Shown: positions 43,104 through 51,712, counted from the first letter of the stretch. The stretch is DNA of 64,000 bases from JADJXV01 sp046328995 (GCA_046328995.1 JAXLVN010000002.1:682001-746000), one strand, 5' to 3'. Made by a program: numbers and translations. The notes: generated from the letters alone by a model not told the origin.

Positions 43104-43309
43104 CATCCAAATAAACGCAACCTTTGCGTTCATTTCTCAAAAAATATCTCGCTAATATCTACTTCACTCCGATTAGCTACTCCCACCAAACGTCACCACC
43201 TACCGATAAATCATCTCTTCACCACTTCCTCAGCAAGTGTTTATTTGGTAAGGAATTGACGTCAGGTGTAGTGCCTGACGGAACGGAAAAATCCGTTTTA
43301 GCTGCTCGG
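43104..43309 (-). repeat. attC-like site 3 enclosing a paired-hairpin element
   Basis: A long site: the minus strand starts near GCAGCTAAAAC (43306-43296), runs through a paired-hairpin element (43190-43291; CACCACCTACCGATAAATCA and GTCAGGTGTAGTGCCTGAC), a conserved 80-base segment (GCTAATATCTACTTCACTCC), the hairpin AACGCAACCTTTGCGTT, and ends GGATGTTATGG at 43104. The same 200-base unit recurs near 44686-44872, 45575-45750, 46263-46450, 48962-49130 and 52496-52687. Confidence 0.7.
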
Positions 43310-43320
43310 ATTTTTTTGGG

Positions 43321-43722
43321 CTAGTTTTTTATCAGTTCCGTTCCTGTGTCCATATGCTTATATGCTGTCCAAACACCAAATATGAAACATGTTAATGCAG
43401 ATGGAAAAAAAATTCTAAAGTCCGTATTATCTTGTCTTGAGTGGTCGTAATAAATAGTAAATAGGAAAGTCGAGTAAATAATTGATGGTAATAAACTTGC
43501 AAATAGGTTTACGATTAATTTAACTGATTTATTACTAGACTTTACATATAAAAGGAAATAGGAAACATTCAACACCAAGAGCGATAATAGAACGCATCCG
43601 CTACCAACTATTAACAGCAGAAAACATTGATGGCAGTTTTGAGGCATTTGAATCAATCCTGACAGAAGTGCCGTGATGGATGGCAATAGTGAAGCATATA
43701 AATAGTATTTATTTATTCTCAT
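43321..43722 (-). CDS. Cassette gene, small membrane protein
   Basis: A 133-residue inner-membrane protein with four predicted helices (YLYASLLPSITALLSGLI, CFLLLIVGSGCVLLSLLVLN, LIVNLFASLLPSIIYSTFLF, FPSALTCFIFGVW). No family recognised. The ends GTTAGCTGCAAGCG (from 43786) and GAGCAGCTAA (near 43305) are partly complementary, in keeping with a cassette. Confidence 0.7.
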   Translation of the reverse strand: MRINKYYLYASLLPSITALLSGLIQMPQNCHQCFLLLIVGSGCVLLSLLVLNVSYFLLYVKSSNKSVKLIVNLFASLLPSIIYSTFLFTIYYDHSRQDNTDFRIFFPSALTCFIFGVWTAYKHMDTGTELIKN

Positions 43723-43779
43723 ATTTCTGATGTTAGTTTTTCATTGGTTGTCATTCTTGTGTTTTTCTCTTTCGCTTGC

Positions 43780-43941
43780 AGCTAACATTTGACAGATTTG
43801 CGATGGGTGGTGATTATACCGCTAACGTTGAAGCGGATCACGAAACCCCGTCTATTGTACTTGATGTCAGGAGTAGCATCTGGCTGGACGGGAAATGTAT
43901 AGAAGCCCTTCTTCCGCCATATTGCCCAACCGATGTTGACC
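43780..43941 (-). repeat. attC-like site 4
   Basis: Arms GGTTGGGCAATATGGCGG (minus, from about 43930) and CCACCCATCGCAAATC (to about 43790) are partly complementary; the outer boxes are GGTCAAC and GTTAGCT. A degenerate paired-hairpin right end (GATGTCAGGAGTAGCATCTG, GGACGGGAAAT at 43862-43889) sits in the loop. Confidence 0.6.
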
Positions 43942-43948
43942 GTAGATT

Positions 43949-44671
43949 TTAGTCCCACCATAGATAAATTGTTCTCGTCCGTTTTATTTCTTCTGTCAGT
44001 ACTTCTACTGTTTGAGTCCCTTGGTCAACAATGTCCGGGCAAAATTCATAGATTTCTTGAGCTAATTTTTTGTAGTCAATGTTTGTGTTTTTGATCTGAG
44101 CTTCGCAATAATCAAAGCCAATCCCAATAGGAATTATTCCAAATTCACTATCCCACTTCTTATATTTTTCAATAATGTCTTTCGTTTCAATATCGTAGTT
44201 AATGCCGTTCGTTTCGGCATATTCCATAAGTTGATATGGGTCTGAAGTTGCCCCTGTCAAACCAACTATGTATCCACCGTCACCAAGTCCAAATATGAAA
44301 ATGTATTTACCTTGTTTTTTAAAGTAGTCAAGGTTGTCTAACACAATATTCTTTGCGTTATCTTCGGATGTCAAACTGCTAATAGCATCAGGTTTTTTAA
44401 CTTCCGAAAATTCTTGTTCAAATTTCAACAGATTTATTGGTCGTTGTGTTAGTTTTTTCAAGAGCAATCCGTCCTGTTCAGAAAGTTTTGCGCTTTTACA
44501 AAATTGCTTTTCGGTGTCAGTAAGAATGTCTGCTATAAACGAAGATTGAACTTTATTTTCTGTTTGTTTCTTGCCGAATAGCTTGTCAAATAGTCTCATA
44601 TTTTTGTCATTATTATTAGTTGTGCAACTACAAAGTGTCAGCGTAAATATTGTTATTACAACGGTCTTCAT
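43949..44671 (-). CDS. Cassette gene, DUF4253-domain lipoprotein
   Basis: A 240-residue exported lipoprotein. From the ATG at 44671 the N-terminus MKTVVITIFTLTLCSC ends in a lipobox; the frame from 44722 runs into the preceding attC-like end and is unlikely. Residues about 125-240 match DUF4253 (GINYDIETKDIIEKYKKWDSEFGI, KLAQEIYEFCPDIVDQGTQTVEVL, RTIYLWWD), a domain of unknown function common in polymorphic-toxin and accessory contexts. The cassette ends GTTACCAGTAATTTTA and the complement of GTTGACCGTAGATTTTA are similar. Confidence 0.82.
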   Translation of the reverse strand: MKTVVITIFTLTLCSCTTNNNDKNMRLFDKLFGKKQTENKVQSSFIADILTDTEKQFCKSAKLSEQDGLLLKKLTQRPINLLKFEQEFSEVKKPDAISSLTSEDNAKNIVLDNLDYFKKQGKYIFIFGLGDGGYIVGLTGATSDPYQLMEYAETNGINYDIETKDIIEKYKKWDSEFGIIPIGIGFDYCEAQIKNTNIDYKKLAQEIYEFCPDIVDQGTQTVEVLTEEIKRTRTIYLWWD

Positions 44672-44679
44672 AAAATTAC

Positions 44680-45086
44680 TGGTAACATCCAAATAAACGG
44701 AACCTTTGCGTTCATTCCTCAAAAAAAACTCTCGCCAATATCTACTTCAGTCCGTTCAGCTACTCCCACCAAGCGTCACCACCTACCAATAAACCATCCC
44801 TTCGCCACTTCCACAGCAAGTGTTTATTGGGTAATGAATTGTCGTCAGGTGTTGTGTCTGGCGGGACGGGAACTTCATATCAACACATACTGTTCCAACG
44901 GATTAAAATCCGTTGCTACAATTTCTTTCGTTCCTAGCGGAACTTTTTGGTGCTTTTTCCAGTTCGGGCAGTTGCTACAACTGCCCGTCAACATATACCG
45001 ATGAAGCGTCGCTTCGCCACTTCCACAGCAAGTGTTTATTCAGCAAGTAATTGACGTCAGGTTTAATGGCTGACCGGACGGGGAAT
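44680..45086. repeat. Compound repeat block between cassette genes
   Basis: In order: an attC-like end with AAATAAACGGAACCTTTGCG (44691-44710), the GCCAATATCTACTTCAGTCC segment, a paired-hairpin element (44772-44872), a double-hairpin repeat (44892-44948), and a second paired-hairpin element starting with GGGCAGTTGCTACAACTGCC (44966-45086). There is no gene in these 400 bases. Confidence 0.75.
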
Positions 45087-45118
45087 GACCAGTTATAGCA
45101 ACCGTTTGGACGAACAAG

Positions 45119-45532
45119 TTAACTCTCGTTTTGCCAATATGTTGTTCGGCCAACTCCACCATGCATATATAGGTTATCTATTTTATTAGCTTTATTTATT
45201 TTTGTGTAATGCCAATTCTCGTATGGCCCATCTTCAACGATTATTTCCATACTGTTTTCAAATTTTATCCAAAGCACGCCAAATTTGTCAGCTTTTGCTT
45301 CAATAATAGTCTGTCCGAATTGGTGATAGAAAAAAACTAACGATGCTTCACTATTCGGCTTTATCGTCTTTTCTTGATTGTATTGATGTACTCTAAACTC
45401 TGAATGGAATTCTAAATAGCTCTCTTCGTCATCACTAAAAACTACTCTAATTAAGCCATCATAAACAACTTTTTTGATTGTCAAGCCAATTATTGGCAAT
45501 TTCAAAAATCTTCCTTTTTCCTTTAATCTCAT
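45119..45532 (-). CDS. Cassette gene, DUF6188-like protein
   Basis: A 137-residue soluble protein resembling the DUF6188 family (LKLPIIGLTIKKVVYDGLIRVVFSD, FGVLWIKFENSMEIIVEDGPYENWHY, YMHGGVGRTTYWQ). Function unknown. The ATG at 45532 is preferred; an in-frame ATG at 45565 would begin within the flanking repeat. Cassette ends are not clean here. Confidence 0.7.
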   Translation of the reverse strand: MRLKEKGRFLKLPIIGLTIKKVVYDGLIRVVFSDDEESYLEFHSEFRVHQYNQEKTIKPNSEASLVFFYHQFGQTIIEAKADKFGVLWIKFENSMEIIVEDGPYENWHYTKINKANKIDNLYMHGGVGRTTYWQNES

Positions 45533-45574
45533 TTTATGTAGGTGTTCTAAAATGGCACATACCATCTAAATAAT

Positions 45575-45788
45575 CGTAATCTTTGTGTTTATTCCTTTAA
45601 AAAATATCTAGCTAATATCTACTTCACTCCGATTAGCTACTCCCACCAAGAGTCACCACCTACCGATAAACCATCTCTTCACCACTTCCTCAGCAAGTGT
45701 ATATTTGGTAAGTAATTGATGTCAGGTGTAGTGCCTGACGGGGCGGGAAAAAGCTCGACTCGACCCCGTCAGCTTCGGCTGACGCAAA
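45575..45788 (-). repeat. attC-like site 5 with paired-hairpin element
   Basis: The conserved 80-base segment (GCTAATATCTACTTCACTCC at 45611-45630), a paired-hairpin element (45650-45750), then GTCAGCTTCGGCTGACGC, a hairpin that reads into GCAAAACCGGATGTTGTATGC, like the GACGCAAAACCCGTGTTAG ends of the other sites. Confidence 0.65.
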
Positions 45789-45791
45789 ACC

Positions 45792-46271
45792 GGATGTTGT
45801 ATGCAAACGTTCTTCGTCAGCACATTTACTTTTTCCATACAAGTATTTCAAAACTATTTACAACTGTGTCCTTGTCAAATACTATAGAGAGTGTCTTTGT
45901 ATAGACTGGGTCAATGTCATAGCCATAGTCAATATCGATATCATAAAATATTTTCAAGGTACTGTCAAGATTTGATTGTGGTTCGCCAAGAAGTTCAACT
46001 AAGTTATTGTATTTTTTACCTTTTAGTTGGTAATTCTCAACCAGATCATCAATCATATACTTCCTGTTTGGGAACGTCATTAAGTCTGCAACCTCAGCCC
46101 ATTTTGTTTTGTCAAATTTTTTATGTGTCCGACAGGATAAAAGAGTCAGAGCTAAGAATATCAAAGTAGACTGTCTCGTCATTTTAATTTTTGAATATGG
46201 GTCAAATTATTTGTCCTGTCGACCATTATTGTTTTAGTAGTGAGTCGCCAGGACGTTTGCATACAACATCC
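45792..46271. repeat. Exact 19-base inverted repeat bracketing one cassette gene
   Basis: GGATGTTGTATGCAAACGT at 45792-45810 and its exact complement at 46253-46271 bracket the small lipoprotein gene, 442 bases apart. This is what an integron cassette would show if its two ends come from the same attC stem (GTTGTATGC as R' and GCATACAAC as R''). Confidence 0.85.
45826..46182 (-). CDS. Cassette gene, small lipoprotein
   Basis: A 118-residue exported protein. The N-terminus STLIFLALTLLSC is a lipoprotein signal with Cys near residue 17. The middle (YNNLVELLGEPQSNLDSTLKIFYDIDIDYGYDIDP) and the strand-rich end (TLSIVFDKDTVVNSFEILVW) resemble the small BamE/SmpA-like fold, but I am not certain. 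The gene sits between the 19-base inverted repeats. Confidence 0.75.
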   Translation of the reverse strand: MTRQSTLIFLALTLLSCRTHKKFDKTKWAEVADLMTFPNRKYMIDDLVENYQLKGKKYNNLVELLGEPQSNLDSTLKIFYDIDIDYGYDIDPVYTKTLSIVFDKDTVVNSFEILVWKK

Positions 46272-46450
46272 AACTAAACACAACTTTTGCGTTCATTTCT
46301 CAAAAAAACACTCGCTAATATCTACTTTAGTCCGTTTGGCTACTCCCACTAAACGCCACCACCTCCCGATAAAACATCTCTTCACCACTTCCTCAGCTAG
46401 TGTTTATTTGGTGAGTGATTGGCCTAAGTTATGATACCTGATGAGACAAG
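46263..46450 (-). repeat. attC-like unit with divergent paired-hairpin end
   Basis: AACTAAACACAACTTTTGCG (46270-46289), CGCTAATATCTACTTTAGTC, then CACCACCTCCCGATAAAACA, CTTCCTCAGCTAGTGTTTAT, and an unusual right end, GGCCTAAGTTATGATACCTG. The same unusual right end is found at 49104-49123, next to the second copy of the 127-residue gene, so unit and gene were copied together. Confidence 0.7.
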
Positions 46451-46460
46451 AACTAGTTCT

Positions 46461-46844
46461 TTACTCAGGCATGATTTCAATAGTTTCATTTCCATTGTCA
46501 TCTGCTTCTAAAAATAATTTCCAATTCAGTTTTTCAGCAATACTTAAAAAAACATTTTTATAAACTGATTGGTCTATTTCCTTGGCTTTGGAACAGACAA
46601 TTGCAATTAAATTAGCATCTCGAAATGGTCTGTCAGTCGCTGCAAAACTGCCGATAGAAGTCTCAACGATAGTTATGTCAGTCCAAGGGAAAGTTTCTGC
46701 ATTAGTAAATGACTGATGGGTTTTCTGAATAAAGCAATTTGTCTGTAATACAATACTTACGATTTTTTCAACATTAGTTTTTTGAGAGAAAAATTTATCG
46801 CTTTGAATATTGTAGTAATTGTATTTGTCACTCCACATATACAT
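46461..46844 (-). CDS. Hypothetical 127-residue protein, copy 1
   Basis: A soluble protein of unknown family (SDKYNYYNIQSDKFFSQKTNVEKIVSIVLQTNCFIQ, FPWTDITIVETSIGSFAATDRPFRDANLIAIVCSKAKEID, YKNVFLSIAEKLNWKLFLEADDNG). A nearly identical copy is at 49141-49524; the two differ in at least two residues (Ile/Ser in ETSIGS and Lys/Asn in AEKLNW). The start codon follows AAAAAGGATGTATATG closely. Confidence 0.75.
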   Translation of the reverse strand: MYMWSDKYNYYNIQSDKFFSQKTNVEKIVSIVLQTNCFIQKTHQSFTNAETFPWTDITIVETSIGSFAATDRPFRDANLIAIVCSKAKEIDQSVYKNVFLSIAEKLNWKLFLEADDNGNETIEIMPE

Positions 46845-46863
46845 CCTTTTTATAATTCAAGAT

Positions 46864-47184
46864 TGAGCAGTTGCTACAACTGCCCATCACCACCTACCGA
46901 TAAGCCATCTCTTCGCCACTTCCTCAGCAAGTGTTTATTGGGAAAGTAATTGCCGTCAGGTGTAGTGCCTGACGGAACGGGGAATGTCTGCTAACGGCTA
47001 CGGCTTGGCGATGTGGTGGTATTTGAAAATCGTCAGATTGTTACCGCTGCTAAATTTATAACTAAAAGTTCATTGTTTATTCTGTTGCTTGGCGTTATTC
47101 GTCGGCTGGAACTGAAGCCGAATAGCGAACAAAAAACTGAGAATATATTCGTCGCCCCGCCATATTGCCAATACAATGTTAGCG
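46864..47184 (-). repeat. Paired-hairpin element followed by attC-like site
   Basis: 46864-46985 is a paired-hairpin copy (GAGCAGTTGCTACAACTGCC, GTCAGGTGTAGTGCCTGACG). 46989-47184 is attC-like: minus strand CGCTAAC (47184-47178), GTATTGGCAATATGGCGG, a long loop, CCACCACATCGCCAAGCC, GTTAGCA (46995-46989). The core of the arms pairs well; the outer boxes match the consensus only in the AAC/GTT and neighbouring bases. Confidence 0.7.
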
Positions 47185-47233
47185 GCATACCAAGTTCTGT
47201 CCACCGATTAAGCTGTTAAACGTTGTCAATGCT

Positions 47234-47701
47234 CTACTTTTTTAAATGCAAGTGCTTGTCTATTTTCTTAACTATGTCCGAGAATGTTTTTATGTATTCT
47301 TTATTCTTTTCATCATAGTCGTAGCGTACCCAATTTCGAATGCTTGCTTCGTAACTATTTTTCATTTCAGTTAAAAGGTCAACAAGTCCTTTATTGCTTT
47401 CTGGGATAATAATTCTGTTTGTTGCAAATCCCATAAAACATAATGTTCCAAGACTGTTTAAGACTTCAATAGATTTCCAGGCTTTTAAATTGTCGGACTT
47501 TGGAGCTCTAAATTTTGGTCCAACATAGTTTGCTTGTTTACCACAATTTGGACAAATCATTTTGCTCCAATCTTCTTCTTTGTCAATTTTTATATCTATC
47601 GCCAATCTTCTCTTAAATACTTTTCTACAGTCACAACAGATAAGTTTTGGCTTGTATGGTCTGTCAATAAAATAATAATTTGGGTTGTCGCTGATGTCCA
47701 T
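47234..47701 (-). CDS. Cassette gene, zinc-ribbon protein
   Basis: A 155-residue protein of unknown function. From the ATG at 47701 (MDISDNPNYYFIDRPYKPK) it has a zinc ribbon, LICCDCRKVFKRR and MICPNCGKQANYVG, then a helical C-terminal part (NLKAWKSIEVLNSLGTLCFMGF, YEASIRNWVRYDYDEKNKEYIKTF). The 41 residues in frame upstream come from the attC-like site and are not expected to be coding. Confidence 0.75.
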   Translation of the reverse strand: MDISDNPNYYFIDRPYKPKLICCDCRKVFKRRLAIDIKIDKEEDWSKMICPNCGKQANYVGPKFRAPKSDNLKAWKSIEVLNSLGTLCFMGFATNRIIIPESNKGLVDLLTEMKNSYEASIRNWVRYDYDEKNKEYIKTFSDIVKKIDKHLHLKK

Positions 47702-47736
47702 ATCTATTGTCTTAACGTAATGTTGATTTTGGTTAC

Positions 47737-47872
47737 CGCTAACGGTTTCGGGCTTTGCGTCCGGGCGGGTTGCGGAGCACAAAGCTTCAAATTTATTACT
47801 AAAGTTCATTAGAAGCACAAACATCCAAGTTTACTACACATCAGCCCGCCTGACGCAAAACCCGTGTTAGAG
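47737..47872 (-). repeat. attC-like site 6
   Basis: Minus strand CTCTAAC (47872-47866), ACGGGTTTTGCGTCAGGCGG, a loop of about 60 bases, CCCGCCCGGACGCAAAGCCC, GAAACC, GTTAGCG (47743-47737). The box on the left overlaps the TAA stop of the DUF1016 gene. Near-identical sites follow at 50473 and 51713. Confidence 0.75.
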
Positions 47873-48892
47873 GTCGGCAGAATTATCGTCATCTTCATCT
47901 AACAGTTTGTTTAGCTCGTTCTCAAGTTGTTTTTTGTCCGGCAAGTAAAGTTGGTACTTACTGATGAAAAGCTGGTTACTTATACTCTCTGTTGCATACT
48001 CCACCAAAATGTGGTCTTTTTCGGCTCCTAAAACTATTCCTATTGGCTCACTGTCTCCTTCGGTATTCAATTCTTTCTTAAAGTAGTTAAGATACAAGTT
48101 CATTTGTCCAACGTCTTGATGCGTTACTTCTCCACGTTACAGGTCAATGAGAACAAAACATTTTAAGATACGATGATAGAATACCAAGTCAACAAAGAAG
48201 TGCTTACCGCTTATTGATATTCTAAATTGTCGTTTTTCAAACGTAAAGCCCTTGCCAAGTTCCAATAAAAAGTGTTGAAGATTTGATATCAGTTTTTCTT
48301 CCAACTCACTTTCCAGAAATTTATGGCTCTCAGGAATTTGTAAGAACTCCAAAACGTAAGGGTCTTTCAAAATGTCGTCTGCCGTTTGAATTTCTTGTCC
48401 CTTTTCGGAAAGTTCCAAAACAGCTTTCTTATCCTTACTCAATGCCAGGCGATGAAATAGCATACTTTTCATTTGGCGTTTAAGTTCTCTCACACTCCAA
48501 TTTTCTTTCTCGGCTTGTTTGGCGTAGAAGCTGATTTCAAGTTCGTTGTCAGAACGTAAAATCTCAAAATAATGACTCCAACCTAATACGTTAGACAGTG
48601 TCTCACTTTTTGGAAAACACAAGTATAATTTTCTCATGTACAACAAGTTAGCTCTGCTGAATCCCTTTCCGTAGAGCTGGGTCAGGTCTTTGGAAAGTCG
48701 CTCAAAAAGATAAGTTCCATACGCTGCTTTTTCTTTACCGCCTTGCTCAAATTCAACGATATGTCTGCCGATTAACCAATACGTCCGAACTAAAATTGTG
48801 TTTACCGACGTGGCAGCTTGCTCTCTTCCTTTTTGGAGAAGTCCGCCAATTTGATTGATTAAGTCGGCATATTTTGATTGTTCAATATCCAT
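47867..48892 (-). pseudogene. DUF1016 (YhcG-like) PDDEXK nuclease gene, copy 1, nonsense at codon 252
   Basis: A 341-codon gene broken by TAA at 48139-48137. The first 251 residues hold the DUF1016 N-terminal domain (YADLINQIGGLLQKGREQAATSVNTILVRTYWLIG, LYGKGFSRANLLYMRKLYLCFP) and the start of the nuclease domain (GKHFFVDLVFYHRILKCFVLIDL). The stop replaces the Lys of the catalytic DLK motif: copy 2 has AAA there. The remaining 3' part (NLYLNYFKKELNTEGDSEPIGIVLGAEKDHILVEYA) is intact. The product, if made, would lack the last part of the active site. YhcG proteins are linked to DNA processing and accessory elements. Confidence 0.85.
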
Positions 48893-48904
48893 TTCGTCAA
48901 ATTT

Positions 48905-49130
48905 ATCAACATGATTATGAAAATGATCTTGTTAACTACAAATTTCTCTTTCTGCTTTACCTCAATAGTGTCGTGTGTTTCTCAAAAATCTGTCGTCAAT
49001 ATCTACTTCACTCCGATCGGCTACACCCCCAACCGTCACCACCTACCAATAAAACATCTCTTCACCACTTCCTCAGCAAGTGTTTATTGGGTAAGTGATT
49101 GGCCTAAGTTATGATACCTGATGAGACAAG
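48905..49130 (-). repeat. attC-like unit upstream of DUF1016 copy 1
   Basis: CGTCAATATCTACTTCACTC (48994-49013), GTCACCACCTACCAATAAAA, CACTTCCTCAGCAAGTGTTT, and the unusual right end GGCCTAAGTTATGATACCTG (49104-49123) shared with the unit at 46263-46450. Confidence 0.65.
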
Positions 49131-49140
49131 AACTAGTTCT

Positions 49141-49524
49141 TTACTCAGGCATGATTTCAATAGTTTCATTTCCATTGTCATCTGCTTCTAAAAATAATTT
49201 CCAATTCAGGTTTTCAGCAATACTTAAAAAAACATTTTTATAAACTGATTGGTCTATTTCCTTGGCTTTGGAACAGACAATTGCAATTAAATTAGCATCT
49301 CGAAATGGTCTGTCAGTCGCTGCAAAACTGCCGCTAGAAGTCTCAACGATAGTTATGTCAGTCCAAGGGAAAGTTTCTGCATTAGTAAATGACTGATGGG
49401 TTTTCTGAATAAAGCAATTTGTCTGTAATACAATACTTACGATTTTTTCAACATTAGTTTTTTGAGAGAAAAATTTATCGCTTTGAATATTGTAGTAATT
49501 GTATTTGTCACTCCACATATACAT
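49141..49524 (-). CDS. Hypothetical 127-residue protein, copy 2
   Basis: Nearly identical to the protein at 46461-46844, including its flanks. It differs at ETSSGS and AENLNW. Both copies keep an open frame. The copies lie 2680 bases apart and both are followed upstream by a different gene and then a DUF1016 gene further on, which points to duplication and reshuffling inside the array. Confidence 0.75.
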   Translation of the reverse strand: MYMWSDKYNYYNIQSDKFFSQKTNVEKIVSIVLQTNCFIQKTHQSFTNAETFPWTDITIVETSSGSFAATDRPFRDANLIAIVCSKAKEIDQSVYKNVFLSIAENLNWKLFLEADDNGNETIEIMPE

Positions 49525-49545
49525 CCTTTTTATAATTCAAGATTG

Positions 49546-49662
49546 AGCATTCGCTACAACAGCCCGTCACCACCTCCCGATAAACCATCTCTTCACCACT
49601 TCCTCAGCAAGTGTTTATTTGGTAAGTAATTGCAGTCAGGTATGATGCCTAACGGGACGGGA
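49546..49662. repeat. Paired-hairpin element
   Basis: GAGCATTCGCTACAACAGCC, GTCACCACCTCCCGATAAAC, CACTTCCTCAGCAAGTG, TTTATTTGGTAAGTAATTG, then CAGTCAGGTATGATGCCTAA and CGGGACGGGAT. The left hairpin is degenerate. Confidence 0.7.
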
Positions 49663-49688
49663 TTGTGATGTTAGCAGCAGTAAAGTTT

Positions 49689-50450
49689 TCAGCAACAGTC
49701 CCAATTAAAATATGCTTTGTCAAAATTTCTCTCTTTTAAGTCGCTAATATTTATAAATATATTCGCAACACCACTATCACCGAACATTATTTCTTCGTCT
49801 GTGTCAATCTGCAAAAGAAGCACATCATTTTTTGTTTTATCATCATAATCCCTTGGGTCTGATTGAGTAAAATAAGCATAACCACCTATCTTGTGACCAA
49901 TTATATAAAACAGATTGTCCATTTGCTCTTGATGTTCTTTTGGTAGTGTTTCTTGAAAATCAAAATAGTCTAAGCCACCGAAATCTATTTGGAACCGAAA
50001 ATCTTCTCGTCCACCAAATTCAGTTTCTTTTTGGAAAATCAACGAGTGTTCACAGTAAATAGGGCTTTCTTCAAATAGCTTCTCTGTTATAAACCCAAAA
50101 TCAGTATGGTAATCTTCAGTGTCCGATTGATGAAATATAATTTTATAATCGCTTCTCTCCATATTATACCAATCTGTTGGATGTACAAATAGTTGTAATA
50201 TTCCACTCGTTGGATAATTTTCAAGCTCAGGAACTTCTGAAAAGTTAATTTGGGCTAACATTAACATTGGTGTACCATCTTGACAAGTTGGATATGTTTG
50301 GCTTTTAGGAACATAAGGTTGTCCTAAAAATTTACTTTGCTTGATTGATAAATTTTGACCGTCTTTGATTGGATTAGCTAATATTCTAACGGTGTCAAGT
50401 CGGTATTCCTCAATTTGCTGTCTAAACTTTTCTAAAAAATCTGGTATCAT
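49689..50450 (-). CDS. Cassette gene, DUF1963 (YwqG-like) protein
   Basis: A 253-residue soluble protein of the DUF1963 family (SKFLGQPYVPKSQTYPTCQDGTPMLMLAQINFSEVPEL, GILQLFVHPTDWYNMERSDYKIIFH, HKIGGYAYFTQSDPRD, DVLLLQIDTDEEIMFGDSGVANIFI). YwqG is of unknown function; relatives occur in polymorphic-toxin immunity and accessory regions. It lies between the paired-hairpin element and an attC-like site. Confidence 0.87.
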   Translation of the reverse strand: MIPDFLEKFRQQIEEYRLDTVRILANPIKDGQNLSIKQSKFLGQPYVPKSQTYPTCQDGTPMLMLAQINFSEVPELENYPTSGILQLFVHPTDWYNMERSDYKIIFHQSDTEDYHTDFGFITEKLFEESPIYCEHSLIFQKETEFGGREDFRFQIDFGGLDYFDFQETLPKEHQEQMDNLFYIIGHKIGGYAYFTQSDPRDYDDKTKNDVLLLQIDTDEEIMFGDSGVANIFINISDLKERNFDKAYFNWDCC

Positions 50451-50472
50451 TTGAAATGTCTGTTTCTATTCC

Positions 50473-50607
50473 TGCCAACGGTTTCGGGCTTTGAGTTCGG
50501 GCAGGCTACGGAGCTCAAAACATCAATTTATTACTTAAGTTCATTAGAAATACAAACCTCCAAGTTTACTACACATCAGCCCGCCTGACGCAAAACCCGT
50601 GTTAGAG
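50473..50607 (-). repeat. attC-like site 7
   Basis: Near copy of site 6: minus strand CTCTAAC (50607-50601) to GTTGGCA (50479-50473), with arms GGGTTTTGCGTCAGGCGGGC and GCCCGAACTCAAAGCCCGAA. It overlaps the stop codon of DUF1016 copy 2. Confidence 0.75.
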
Positions 50608-51627
50608 GTCGGCAGAATTATCGTCATCTTCATCTAACAGTTTGTTTAGCTCGTTCTCAAGTTGTTTTTTGTCCGGCAAGTAAAGTTGGTACTTACTGAT
50701 GAAAAGCTGGTTACTTATACTCTCTGTTGCATACTCCACCAAAATGTGGTCTTTTTCGGCTCCTAAAACTATTCCTATTGGCTCACTGTCTCCTTCGGTA
50801 TTCAATTCTTTCTTAAAGTAGTTAAGATACAAGTTCATTTGTCCAACGTCTTGATGCGTTACTTCTCCGCGTTTCAGGTCAATGAGAACAAAACATTTTA
50901 AGATACGATGATAGAATACCAAGTCAACAAAGAAGTGCTTACCGCTTATTGATATTCTAAATTGTCGTTTTTCAAACGTAAAGCCCTTGCCAAGTTCCAA
51001 TAAAAAGTGTTGAAGATTTGATATCAGTTTTTCTTCCAACTCACTTTCCAGAAATTTATGGCTCTCAGGAATTTGTAAGAACTCCAAAACGTAAGGGTCT
51101 TTCAAAATGTCGTCTGCCGTTTGAATTTCTTGTCCCTTTTCGGAAAGTTCCAAAACAGCTTTCTTATCCTTACTCAATGCCAGGCGATGAAATAGCATAC
51201 TTTTCATTTGGCGTTTAAGTTCTCTCACACTCCAATTTTCTTTCTCGGCTTGTTTGGCGTAGAAGCTGATTTCAAGTTCGTTGTCAGAACGTAAAATCTC
51301 AAAATAATGACTCCAACCTAATACGTTAGACAGTGTCTCACTTTTTGGAAAACACAAGTATAATTTTCTCATCTACAACAAGTTAGCTCTGCTGAATCCC
51401 TTTCCGTAGAGCCGGGTCAGGTCTTTGGAAAGCTGCTCAAAAAGAAAAGTTCCATACGCTGCTTTTTCTTTACCGCCTTGCTCAAATTCAACGATATGTC
51501 TGCCGATTAACCAATACGTCCGAACTAAAATTGTGTTTACCGACGTGGCAGCTTGCTCTCTTCCTTTTTGGAGAAGTCCGCCAATTTGATTGATTAAGTC
51601 GGCATATTTTGATTGTTCAATATCCAT
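50602..51627 (-). pseudogene. DUF1016 (YhcG-like) PDDEXK nuclease gene, copy 2, nonsense at codon 85
   Basis: A second 341-codon copy, almost identical to copy 1 but broken by TAG at 51375-51373 where copy 1 has TAC (Tyr85). The next codon is ATG, so the remaining 256 codons (to 50602) form an open frame that could be translated by termination-reinitiation. That part keeps the catalytic FVDLVFYHR and IDLKRG motifs intact. Two other differences are in the N-terminal part (Tyr/Phe in YGTFLF, Arg/Gln in FEQLS). Broken or split gene; a sequencing error cannot be excluded. Confidence 0.85.
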
Positions 51628-51712
51628 TTCGTCAAATTTATCTACATGATTATGAAAATGATCTTGTTAACTACAAATTTCTCTTTCTGCTTAAGTATTA
51701 ATCACTGTTTAC

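Noticed and set aside
47867..51627. Programmed stop-codon recoding of the DUF1016 genes
   Set aside because: The two stops are of different kinds and at different places, and each matches a sense codon in the other copy, so point mutation is simpler.
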